From Oceanobacillus iheyensis HTE831 (GTDB taxonomy: Bacteria > Bacillota > Bacilli > Bacillales > Amphibacillaceae), in NCBI RefSeq assembly GCF_000011245.1, contig NC_004193.1, forward strand, positions 722,501-786,500: DNA of 64,000 nucleotides. Reading direction: 5' to 3'. Below are positions 8,163 to 15,935 of the stretch, one piece after another. The notes beneath the pieces are model-generated. The model was not told the origin of the DNA. It saw only the letters and a list, made by a program, of their open reading frames with translations, and searched no databases. Within the stretch, counting starts at the first letter, position 1, and each line of letters opens with the position of its first letter. Made by a program: the position numbers and the translations under genes.

Positions 8163-9713
8163 TTGAAAAGATCTATACTATCTAAGTTAAAAAATCAGCA
8201 ATTAGATAAAAAACGTGCTACTTCTATACAGCGGCCTGCAAAAACGGAATTATCGATATCAAGTAAGTTAAGTACAAACCTTCAAAATATAAAGCAATCT
8301 ATCGGTAATCCAGACGATTTAAATTTACGTAATATCAAAGTCGGTAAGATGAATACAAACTGTGGTATTGCCTATATTTCCGGAATAACCGATGAAACAC
8401 TTATTAATAATAATATTATCCAAAACCTTCAACAAAATTTAAAAGATGTTGAAGTCGATCTAATAGAGAACATTAAGTTAGAGGTAATATCCATAACTTC
8501 AATTGAAGAAACGGAGAATATGGATAAGATTATTGATTATATCTTAGATGGACAAACTGTATTTTTTATTGATGGTGAAAAGATGGCTTTAGTCATCGGT
8601 TCTTCTGGTGGTAAGGAACGCTCTGTGGAACAGCCTCAATCAGAAACATTAATTCATGGTCCACGAGACGGGTTTATCGAAAATCTAGAGGTGAATTTAT
8701 CTTTAATTCGAAGAGATTTAAGAGATCCGAAATTGCGTTATAAAAGCTTTGAGATCGGATCGAGATCAAAACAAAAGGTCGTGCTTTGTTATATAGAGGA
8801 TTTAATTAATCCTGATATTTTAGAGGAAGTAATACGAAGAATTCAATCTATAGATACGGAATATGTAACGGATTCTGCACAAATTGAACAATGGATCGAG
8901 GATAGTTCCCTATCACCTTTTCCTCAAATGATTAGCTCAGAAAGACCAGATAAAGCATCATTTGAAATGTTACATGGGAAATTTGTAATTTTAGTAGATG
9001 GTACTCCTTTTTGTATCATTGGCCCAATTGTTCTGAATGATATTGTGAAATCAATGGAAGATTATAACCAACGTTGGATAATGGCATCTTTGTTGCGTGT
9101 ATTGCGATTTATTGCATGTATCATTGCATTATTTTTGCCAGGAATTTATATTGCTTTGGTATCATTTCATCCTGGTATGCTGCCTACATCTTTAGTATTT
9201 TCTATTGCGGCTAGTAGAGAAGGTATGCCTTTTAATGCAGCTGTTGAAGTGTTATTAATGGCTATGGTGTTTGAGATGCTTCAAGAAGCTGCTATACGGC
9301 TGCCAAAAGTAATTGGCCAAACTATTAGTATAGTTGGAGGTTTAGTAATTGGGGAATCAGCTGTAAATGCAGGAATTGCGAGTCCGATTATCGTTATTGT
9401 GACAGCATTAACAGCTATTGCAAGTTTTTGTGTTCCCTATTATAGTGTAGCAATTAGTTTTCGCGCAATACGATTTGGTGTAATGTTCGCCTCTGCAGTA
9501 CTCGGACTTTACGGGCTGATTCTATCTTTAATTGTAATGGTTATTCATATTACAAACCTAAAAAGTTTTGGTGTACCATACAGTGTTCCGTTAATGCCGA
9601 TGATGAAAAAAGATATATCCGATATTATTATCCGTGCGCCAATTACTATTTTAACAAAGCGTGATAACTTTTTGCAGAACTTAAATCAACCGAAAAAAGG
9701 TCGGAAAAATTAA
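8163..9713 (+). CDS. Spore germination receptor A subunit (GerAA/GerKA family)
   Basis: A subunit of a nutrient germinant receptor in the spore inner membrane. A long cytosolic N-terminal half of about 300 residues contains the NCGIAYISGI and LIHGPRDGF motifs of the family. Membrane segments follow, with the conserved LPGIYIALVSFHPGMLPTSL and SREGMPFNAAVEVLLM stretches. I chose the TTG at 8163 over the in-frame ATG at 8145 because the GGGGGT ribosome site lies between them; this gives 516 residues. It overlaps the B subunit gene at TAATG. Such operons are normally made in the forespore under sigma-G. Confidence 0.95.
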   Translation: MKRSILSKLKNQQLDKKRATSIQRPAKTELSISSKLSTNLQNIKQSIGNPDDLNLRNIKVGKMNTNCGIAYISGITDETLINNNIIQNLQQNLKDVEVDLIENIKLEVISITSIEETENMDKIIDYILDGQTVFFIDGEKMALVIGSSGGKERSVEQPQSETLIHGPRDGFIENLEVNLSLIRRDLRDPKLRYKSFEIGSRSKQKVVLCYIEDLINPDILEEVIRRIQSIDTEYVTDSAQIEQWIEDSSLSPFPQMISSERPDKASFEMLHGKFVILVDGTPFCIIGPIVLNDIVKSMEDYNQRWIMASLLRVLRFIACIIALFLPGIYIALVSFHPGMLPTSLVFSIAASREGMPFNAAVEVLLMAMVFEMLQEAAIRLPKVIGQTISIVGGLVIGESAVNAGIASPIIVIVTALTAIASFCVPYYSVAISFRAIRFGVMFASAVLGLYGLILSLIVMVIHITNLKSFGVPYSVPLMPMMKKDISDIIIRAPITILTKRDNFLQNLNQPKKGRKN

Positions 9714-10825
9714 TGAGAACAGTAAATTATACGGATGGAAAAATTTCAAATGTAACCATTGGTGTTTCGGTTTTGAGTATGGTTGTTGCAGTGGGGATCT
9801 TAACCTATCCACGTTTGTTAGCGAGTAAGACTGAGGCAGCGGACGGATGGGTAACGTTACTTACTGCAGGAATCTTATCCATTATGATTACATGGGTGAT
9901 TGCAAATATAGCGTCTAAATTTCCTAATCAATCATTTTTAGATTATGCATCTTTTTTGCTAAGTCGACCTGTAGCAATTGCTATATCGGTTCTTTATATT
10001 ATCGTTTGCTGGTTTATAGTAGGGTATGAATTAGCATTTATTGCAGATATATCACAACATTATCTTTTTGATCGCACACCAACAGAAGTGGTTGTATTAG
10101 CATTTCTATTAGTTATTGTTTATGCAGTGTCGGGTAGTAGAAATGCAATGTTTCGTATGTGTTTTGGGTTTATGGCCTTTTCTATTATTGCAACAATTGT
10201 GTTAGTCTTCATGTCATTGCCATTCGGTGATTTTGATCATCTTCTACCGGTTTTTACTACGGATTGGAAGACGTATATAAAAGAGCTTCCCAACGGGATT
10301 TTGTCATATACAGGTGGATTTATCTTATTATTTTATATGAAATTAAATAGAGATCCCAAAAAGGGCCCTAAAAGTGCAGCCATAGGTGTCTCAGTTGTAG
10401 TGATATTATATGTATCAATATATCTGGCTTGTATTGCTGTATTAGGAAATGTTACGACAGCTAATACTATCTATCCATTAGTGGAGCTTGCCAACACCAT
10501 TCATTCAGCAGGATTTCTAGATCGAATTGAATCTTTATATTATGTTATATGGATTACTACCATATTTCTCACTTGTATTCTTGCTTATGATGTTAGCGTG
10601 ATGATAATTACCGATTTATTTCCGAAAGCGAATAAAAAATATATAACGTTTGGAATTTGCCCGATTATTTTTTCTTTATCTATATTACCGGCTAATTATT
10701 ATCAACTTGGGTTATATGCCTCTATTGTAGGCTACTCATCCATTATCCTTACAGTACTAACGATAATGACTTTAAATATGATGTATTTTTTCAAACGTAA
10801 GAAAAAACAGGAGATAAAACAATGA
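9713..10825 (+). CDS. Spore germination receptor B subunit (GerAB-type permease)
   Basis: A 370-residue polytopic protein of the endospore germination permease family (APC superfamily), with about ten membrane helices. The B subunit binds the germinant (amino acid or sugar) in the receptor. The first helix carries the family's VSVLSMVVAVGILTYPRLLA region. Start and stop codons overlap those of the A and C subunit genes (TAATG and ATGA), so translation is coupled. Germinant specificity cannot be read from sequence. Confidence 0.95.
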   Translation: MRTVNYTDGKISNVTIGVSVLSMVVAVGILTYPRLLASKTEAADGWVTLLTAGILSIMITWVIANIASKFPNQSFLDYASFLLSRPVAIAISVLYIIVCWFIVGYELAFIADISQHYLFDRTPTEVVVLAFLLVIVYAVSGSRNAMFRMCFGFMAFSIIATIVLVFMSLPFGDFDHLLPVFTTDWKTYIKELPNGILSYTGGFILLFYMKLNRDPKKGPKSAAIGVSVVVILYVSIYLACIAVLGNVTTANTIYPLVELANTIHSAGFLDRIESLYYVIWITTIFLTCILAYDVSVMIITDLFPKANKKYITFGICPIIFSLSILPANYYQLGLYASIVGYSSIILTVLTIMTLNMMYFFKRKKKQEIKQ

Positions 10826-11976
10826 AAAAGTTTCTAGGTAGCATTTTAATTAGTTCTCTTCTTCTTTTAGCAGGTTGCTGGGACAGCTTAGAGTTGGAGG
10901 AAAGAGCTTTTGTATCGGGAATTGCGATTGATCTCACTAACGATAATACCAATAACATATTAAATGTAACCGAACAAATAGTGGTACCTAGTGGACTGAT
11001 TATATTACCAGCTTCTAGTGGTTCCGGCAAAGGGTATCGAAATATTGTGGAACAGGGGAGAACGATTTATGAAGTAGGCGATATCATTGAAAGACAAGAG
11101 GATAGAAAATTAGATGGTAGTCATATTGAGGTTGTTGTTATTTCTGACGAAGTCGTAAAAGACGAGTTTGAATTAGCAGATGTAGTGGATATATTCATGC
11201 GTGAAAAACGGATGAATAGAGAAGTTATTTTATCGATAGCGGAAGGGTCTGCTGGTGAATTACTAAACATAGAGCCACAAGATGTAAAAATGCCTTCTCA
11301 ATATTTAACGCAGCTCATTGTTGGGAATTATCGTTTAGTTGGAGGAGATCCACAACGATTTGGAAATATGCAACAATATTTTTTACGAAAGAGAAGTTTT
11401 ACCTTGCCATTATTAACTACAAAAGGGTCTTCAACTGGTGTTGAATTAGATGGTCTAGCTGTTTTTAGTGGGGAAAATTCAAAAATGGTTGGGGCTTTAA
11501 AAAATGAAAATGTAGATGGTTATATGCTTATACAACCGATGTATAACGGCGCTATTACAGCTGAATATGATGGATCCTTTGCAACTTTTCATATTCCAGA
11601 TGGGACAACAAAGATAAAATTAAAAAATAAAGACCCTGAAAATCTTCACTTTGAGTTTGAAACTTCTTTAGATGCTGAATTAGTGGAAACCTTTTATTCA
11701 GAAGATTTTTTTGCTCATAAAAACATGAAAAAATTGGAAGATTCATTAAAAAAAAGAGTGGAGAGCCTAATAACAGGCACAATAGAACAAGTTAGAGATG
11801 AGTACGAAACTGATATCCTAGGACTTGGTGAACATCTGAAGACTAAGGAGCCGAAGATTTGGAAGCAAGTTGAAAAGAATTGGGACTACGGAGAAAATTA
11901 TTTCAAAGATGTGGAAATAACCTTATCAGTAAATATTGATATAAGAGAGACAGGAAATTCAGTGGATACGGATTAG
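10822..11976 (+). CDS. Spore germination receptor C subunit (GerAC lipoprotein)
   Basis: A 384-residue lipoprotein that completes the receptor on the outer face of the spore inner membrane. The signal peptide ends in LLLLAGCW, with Cys19 as the lipidation site, and the mature protein opens with the family motif DSLELEERAFVSGIAID. It overlaps the B gene by ATGA. The operon order A-B-C matches gerA. Lipidation by Lgt is needed for the function of several such receptors; that is known of the family and inferred here. Confidence 0.95.
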   Translation: MKKFLGSILISSLLLLAGCWDSLELEERAFVSGIAIDLTNDNTNNILNVTEQIVVPSGLIILPASSGSGKGYRNIVEQGRTIYEVGDIIERQEDRKLDGSHIEVVVISDEVVKDEFELADVVDIFMREKRMNREVILSIAEGSAGELLNIEPQDVKMPSQYLTQLIVGNYRLVGGDPQRFGNMQQYFLRKRSFTLPLLTTKGSSTGVELDGLAVFSGENSKMVGALKNENVDGYMLIQPMYNGAITAEYDGSFATFHIPDGTTKIKLKNKDPENLHFEFETSLDAELVETFYSEDFFAHKNMKKLEDSLKKRVESLITGTIEQVRDEYETDILGLGEHLKTKEPKIWKQVEKNWDYGENYFKDVEITLSVNIDIRETGNSVDTD

Positions 11977-11990
11977 GAGGTAGTTTCTTG

Positions 11991-12155
11991 ATGGATTTTA
12001 TTAGCGAAAGGTTAAATAATATTGCATTAATTTGCTTAGTATTATCGTTTATAGTTCCAATAACTATAAATTATCTTAATTCTAAATACCATCAAATAAC
12101 CGACCCAAAATGGAAAAAAGAAGAAGATCAGCAATCAAAATCAAAAGATCAGTAA
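11991..12155 (+). CDS. Small membrane protein, putative D subunit of the germinant receptor (54 aa)
   Basis: A 54-residue protein beginning MDFISERLNN, with one hydrophobic helix (about residues 10-28) and a charged, Lys/Gln/Ser-rich tail. AGGAGG begins right at the stop codon of the C gene, 11 nt before the ATG, so it belongs to the ger operon. Some ger operons (gerK, gerU-type) carry a small D gene with two membrane helices that modulates the receptor. Position and size fit that role, although only one clear helix is seen here. Function is inferred from context alone. Confidence 0.7.
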   Translation: MDFISERLNNIALICLVLSFIVPITINYLNSKYHQITDPKWKKEEDQQSKSKDQ

Positions 12156-12199
12156 TTTTTCGTATAAATTAGCTGGTTAAGGAAGGAAATATATAGGAT

Positions 12200-13648
12200 A
12201 TGGTAGATATAATTATTTTAATACTGCTTTGTATCGTAATTTTAGGATCCATAGTTATGCTGTTAAGTTGGCGTAAAATAATGAAAAAGATGACAAAAAA
12301 GTATGGTTCTATTATTATGTCTGATCAATATCAAGAAAATCTAATTGAAATGATGGCTGGATTTAAACATATGGGTATTCAAACTACCCTTGAAAATAAT
12401 TTGCGTGCAGAGTTTGGTAAGATATTACACCGTCCGTTAGGATCTACAAGGCAATGGCCACACTTTGAAAGTATTACGTTTATCCCTGCTCAAGCTGCGA
12501 AATTTCCAACAGATCATGATGTATCAGTAGATATATCAGTAACAATTGGACCAAAAGCAAAAAAGCCACTGGAAATTAATGCACCGTTTATGATTAGTGG
12601 AATGGCTTATGGAATTGCGTTATCTAAGAATGTACGTCTTGCATTAATGGATGCTGCAAATAATGTTGGTATTGCTATTAATTCGGGTGAAGGTGGAATC
12701 TTAGACGAAGAGATAGATGGCGCCGATAATTACATATTGCAGTTTGGAAAGGCAAGATGGTCAAAAGAGGAAGAGTTGTTTAAGAAGGCAGAAATGATCG
12801 AACTAAAATTCGGTCAGGGTGCAATACTTGGAATGGGGGATATAATTATTCCCAGGGATTTACAAGGTCATGCTAGAAAAGTTATGGGATTAGAAGATGA
12901 TGAGGATGCTGTGATTCATAATAATTTTTTTGAAAATCAAACAATGAAGGATTTAAAAGATTTAGTAGAAGAGCTTCGTCACATTAGTGGTGGTGTACCT
13001 ATTGGAGCCAAAGTGGGAGCTGGAGGAAAAATAGAAGATGATATCGATGCTTTATTAGAAATTGGAGTCGATTATATAGCTGTAGATGGTGGTCAAGCAG
13101 CTACATATGGTGCTGCTCCATTATTAACAGATGATTTTGGGATTCCTACTTTACATGCTTTAATTAGAGCGGTTAATCATTTAGAAAAAATAAATAAAAA
13201 AAATGAAATCAGTCTTATCATATCTGGTGGAATGTTTACACCAGGAGAATATTTAAAGGCGTTAGCGTTAGGCGCTGATGCAGTATATCTAGGTTCTGTG
13301 ATGTTATTTACAGTAGCTCATAAACAAGTATTAGATGCAGTACCTTTTGAACCGCCTACTCAAGTGGTGTGGAGTGATGGCAAGTATAGAGATAAATTTG
13401 TACGAGAAGAAGGCGCAAAAAATGCTACCAATTTTCTAAAGTCAACTATTGAAGAGTTAGAAGTCGCTATTCGTGCAATGGGTAAGACAAAATTATCAGA
13501 AGTGACGAAGGAAGATTTGGTATCGTATGAGAAAAATACGGCACAAGCAGTCGGAATTCCATTTACTACACTTCCATATTCAGAAGGTAAAGTACAGGAA
13601 ACTTCTCTAAAAGAAGAAAAGAAAACAGATCCCCTAATAGAATTGTAA
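12200..13648 (+). CDS. FMN-binding glutamate synthase family protein
   Basis: A 482-residue protein with an N-terminal membrane helix (residues 2-22) followed by the FMN/Fe-S-type glutamate synthase barrel. Conserved stretches are INAPFMISGMAYGIALS, AINSGEGG, LKFGQGAILGMGD, GAKVGAGG and DYIAVDGGQAATYGAAP. It lacks the amidotransferase domain of full GltB, so it resembles the YerD-like stand-alone group whose reaction is not settled. It starts 44 bp after the small ger-operon gene with no terminator between, suggesting co-transcription with the germination genes. A strong terminator follows. Confidence 0.88.
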   Translation: MVDIIILILLCIVILGSIVMLLSWRKIMKKMTKKYGSIIMSDQYQENLIEMMAGFKHMGIQTTLENNLRAEFGKILHRPLGSTRQWPHFESITFIPAQAAKFPTDHDVSVDISVTIGPKAKKPLEINAPFMISGMAYGIALSKNVRLALMDAANNVGIAINSGEGGILDEEIDGADNYILQFGKARWSKEEELFKKAEMIELKFGQGAILGMGDIIIPRDLQGHARKVMGLEDDEDAVIHNNFFENQTMKDLKDLVEELRHISGGVPIGAKVGAGGKIEDDIDALLEIGVDYIAVDGGQAATYGAAPLLTDDFGIPTLHALIRAVNHLEKINKKNEISLIISGGMFTPGEYLKALALGADAVYLGSVMLFTVAHKQVLDAVPFEPPTQVVWSDGKYRDKFVREEGAKNATNFLKSTIEELEVAIRAMGKTKLSEVTKEDLVSYEKNTAQAVGIPFTTLPYSEGKVQETSLKEEKKTDPLIEL

Positions 13649-13692
13649 TAAAAGCTTTCTCCGCACTTAAGCAGAGAAAGCTTTTATTTATT
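13647..13692 (+). terminator. Rho-independent terminator of the ger operon
   Basis: A perfect 15-bp stem (AATAAAAGCTTTCTC with GAGAAAGCTTTTATT) and a 12-nt loop, overlapping the stop codon and followed by T-rich DNA. Confidence 0.9.
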
Positions 13693-14211
13693 TAATTGTT
13701 CTTTTTGCTAAATTTTAAATACAAAGCTATCCCCGATGCCATTTCTTTATATTACTCTGGAAAATAGCTCTGCCTTAAATAATTACTTTGGAAAGCGAAT
13801 TCTCTAATATAATACTGTTTTAAATCTTTTTAACTCTATTCATTTCATATTAATCCGCTAAAATGATATACATTTTGAATACCTTCCTCCTTTTATATTT
13901 AAAAATTCAGATTATATATTACAATATACGCAAAAATTGTGTTTTTGAATGTTTTCCTATCATGAAATTTAAAAACATGAATTAACTGTTCTTAAGCGAT
14001 TTATATTAGATTCAAAGGTTGTTTAATAGAAATCTCCTGACTTATTTTTAAAGTGATTGTTTCCACTTTTGTGAACTGGAATGCTAGTTTTGGTAAAAAC
14101 AGAAATTTAAGAATTCCTGTAGTTATACATTCATATGCATAGAATACAAGCTTGTAAATTTCAGGAGAACTATTAACCATTTGAAAACATTTTCAAAAGG
14201 GGGGTATTTTG
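13693..14211. other. Long AT-rich leader before the PTS gene
   Basis: About 520 bp with no gene. The only clear element is the cre-like palindrome at 14182-14195. The length suggests an untranslated leader or lost coding sequence. Confidence 0.4.
14182..14195 (+). promoter_or_regulatory. cre-like palindrome (CcpA site candidate)
   Basis: TGAAAACATTTTCA sits inside an 18-bp perfect palindrome (14180-14197) and differs from the CcpA consensus only at the central CG, which is CA. It lies 17 nt before the EIIC start, overlapping the approach to the ribosome site, where binding would block transcription. Confidence 0.5.
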
Positions 14212-15465
14212 GTGACAAAGTTTCAACTATTTATGGAAAAGTATTTCATGCCAGTGGCAGGAAAACTTGCAGAGCAACGGCATCTAAAGGCAATCCGTGA
14301 TGGAATTATAGCAGTTATGCCATTATTGATTATCGGAAGTATTTTTTTAATTATTTCTTCACCACCAATTAAATCGTGGGCTGAGTTTATGTCACAATAT
14401 GCTGCAACATTGAGTATTCCAGTGAATGCAACATTCGGGTTATTAGGTTTGGTCGCTGTATTTTCCATTGCTTATAGCTTGGCCCAGAGTTATAAAATGG
14501 ATGGATTGTCTGCAGGTGTACTTGCTATATCGGCATTTTTTGTAGCTACACCATTAACGGAAGATGGGAATATACCATTGAATTTAATGGGCAGTGAAGG
14601 TCTATTTATTGCGATTGTTTTAGCTATTTTCACGGTAGAAGTATTTCGGTTTTTCGATCGAAGGAAATTAGTAATAAGAATGCCTGATACCGTCCCTCCA
14701 TCTGTATGGAGAGCATTTACTGCATTAATACCTGGTGCAGTTATTATTTCTATTGTATTTGGCATAGATGTATTACTAGCGCATTGGTGGGAGCTATCTT
14801 TGCATGATATTGTTGCGACGGTTTTAAGGCAACCATTAGAAATGCTTGGTGCTAGTTTTTGGGGTGCAATGGTAGCCATTATATTAATTCATTTATTATG
14901 GGCATTTGGAATTCATGGTATATCGGTTGTTGCAAGTGTTATGGCCCCGATTTGGTATAGTCTAACTGAACAAAATGTAGCTGCTCATCAAGCAGGTGAA
15001 GAATTGCCTCATATTATTGGCCAACCTTTTATGGCTATTTGGTGGGCGGTCGGTGGATCTGGGATGGTTTTAGCCTTAACACTACTATTTTTGTTATTCT
15101 CAAAATCAAGACACTTGAAAAATGTAGGGAAAGGATCAATTGGTGCAAGCCTTTTTAATATTAGTGAACCGACGATATTTGGAGCTCCTGTGGTAATGAA
15201 TCCGATATTAATGGTTCCTTTTATTCTCGCTCCTTTGACAGTTGGAATTATTACTTACGTTTCAATGGCTATAGGACTGGTAGGCAAACCATATGTAATC
15301 GTACCATGGACCACTCCAGCACCATTTTCTGGTCTACTTACGACAGGGGAATTCAGTGGACTTATTTTAATGATTGTAAATATAATCGTAGCAATGTTAA
15401 TCTATTATCCTTTCTTTAAGATGTATGATCGACAGTTATTAAAAGAAGAAGTAAAAGGTGAATGA
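14212..15465 (+). CDS. PTS lactose/cellobiose-type EIIC permease
   Basis: A 417-residue membrane component (EIIC) of a sugar phosphotransferase system, lactose/cellobiose/diacetylchitobiose family. Signature regions are the N-terminal FMEKYFMPVAGKLAEQRHL, the HLLWAFGIHGISVV loop and NISEPTIFGAPVVMNPILM. GGGGGG lies 7 nt before the GTG used here; a TTG one codon earlier is possible. No EIIA, EIIB, glycosidase or regulator gene adjoins it, so it must borrow soluble partners encoded elsewhere or be an orphan. Confidence 0.9.
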   Translation: MTKFQLFMEKYFMPVAGKLAEQRHLKAIRDGIIAVMPLLIIGSIFLIISSPPIKSWAEFMSQYAATLSIPVNATFGLLGLVAVFSIAYSLAQSYKMDGLSAGVLAISAFFVATPLTEDGNIPLNLMGSEGLFIAIVLAIFTVEVFRFFDRRKLVIRMPDTVPPSVWRAFTALIPGAVIISIVFGIDVLLAHWWELSLHDIVATVLRQPLEMLGASFWGAMVAIILIHLLWAFGIHGISVVASVMAPIWYSLTEQNVAAHQAGEELPHIIGQPFMAIWWAVGGSGMVLALTLLFLLFSKSRHLKNVGKGSIGASLFNISEPTIFGAPVVMNPILMVPFILAPLTVGIITYVSMAIGLVGKPYVIVPWTTPAPFSGLLTTGEFSGLILMIVNIIVAMLIYYPFFKMYDRQLLKEEVKGE

Positions 15466-15713
15466 GTAGGAACATGTATTTTATGATTTATGATATTGAC
15501 GATAATATATCGCACCGCTATAATTAACTTCATAATAGGAAGTGCGGAAGGAGAATTAATAAAGATGAATTCAATTAGATTACGTTCCCCAAAGAATTTG
15601 AACAAGTAACTGAATATGTTCAAGCTCTACCTGTGTTTTTTAGGAGAGTAAATGGGAGTAGTCTGTCTTTTACAAAATGTATTCATCTTATAATAGATTC
15701 TCAATTATTGAGG
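15466..15713. other. Region between EIIC and the ABC-F leader
   Basis: No intact gene. A 13-nt word TACCTGTGTTTTT at 15628-15640 recurs at 15786-15798. A TATAAT at 15689-15694 could be the -10 box of the ABC-F transcript (weak -35). The frame from about 15591 reads as an uninterrupted but unrecognised peptide and may be a gene remnant. Confidence 0.35.
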
Positions 15714-15741
15714 AGACAGCTGATTATTAAGCTGTCTTTTT
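15714..15741 (+). terminator. Terminator-like hairpin
   Basis: AGACAGCT pairs with AGCTGTCT around an 8-nt loop and is followed by TTTTTAT. It ends the EIIC transcript or acts as the first attenuator of the ABC-F leader. Confidence 0.65.
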
Positions 15742-15751
15742 ATCTATCGTT

Positions 15752-15816
15752 ATTTATTCTCCTATACACAAAAACACAGGTAGAGTACCTGTGTTTTTGT
15801 GTATAGGAGGATAAAT
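15752..15816 (+). promoter_or_regulatory. 65-nt near-perfect hairpin in the ABC-F leader
   Basis: Two 31-nt arms with a single mismatch flank a 3-nt loop (GAG). The right arm contains the T-run of a terminator-like core (CACAGGTA-GAG-TACCTGTG-TTTTT) and also the AGGAGG ribosome site of the leader peptide, which it would hide when folded. Confidence 0.8.
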
Positions 15817-15840
15817 ATGTATATGTTATTATTCTTTTGA
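15817..15840 (+). CDS. Leader peptide MYMLLFF upstream of the ABC-F gene
   Basis: A seven-codon frame (Met-Tyr-Met-Leu-Leu-Phe-Phe-stop) with a perfect AGGAGG 6 nt before its ATG, placed 95 nt before the ABC-F start. Short, hydrophobic, well-initiated leader peptides are typical of inducible ribosome-protection ABC-F genes, where antibiotic-stalled ribosomes change the fold downstream. Its role here is inferred. Confidence 0.6.
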   Translation: MYMLLFF

Positions 15841-15844
15841 TCAT

Positions 15845-15906
15845 TACGAGCTTGTCTTAATTAACCATTTAATCAAGCTCGTATCGATGAACTAGCTATC
15901 GATACG
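15845..15906 (+). promoter_or_regulatory. Two mutually exclusive hairpins before the ABC-F start
   Basis: Hairpin A pairs 15845-15854 with 15874-15883 (10 bp). Hairpin B pairs 15880-15888 with 15898-15906 (9 bp). They share 15880-15883, so only one can form at a time. Neither ends in a T-run. The self-complementary TAGCTA in B's loop recurs next to the gene's GGAGG, which could link the fold to translation. Confidence 0.65.
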
Positions 15907-15935
15907 AAGTAAATTTATTTCGGAGGTAGCTATCA

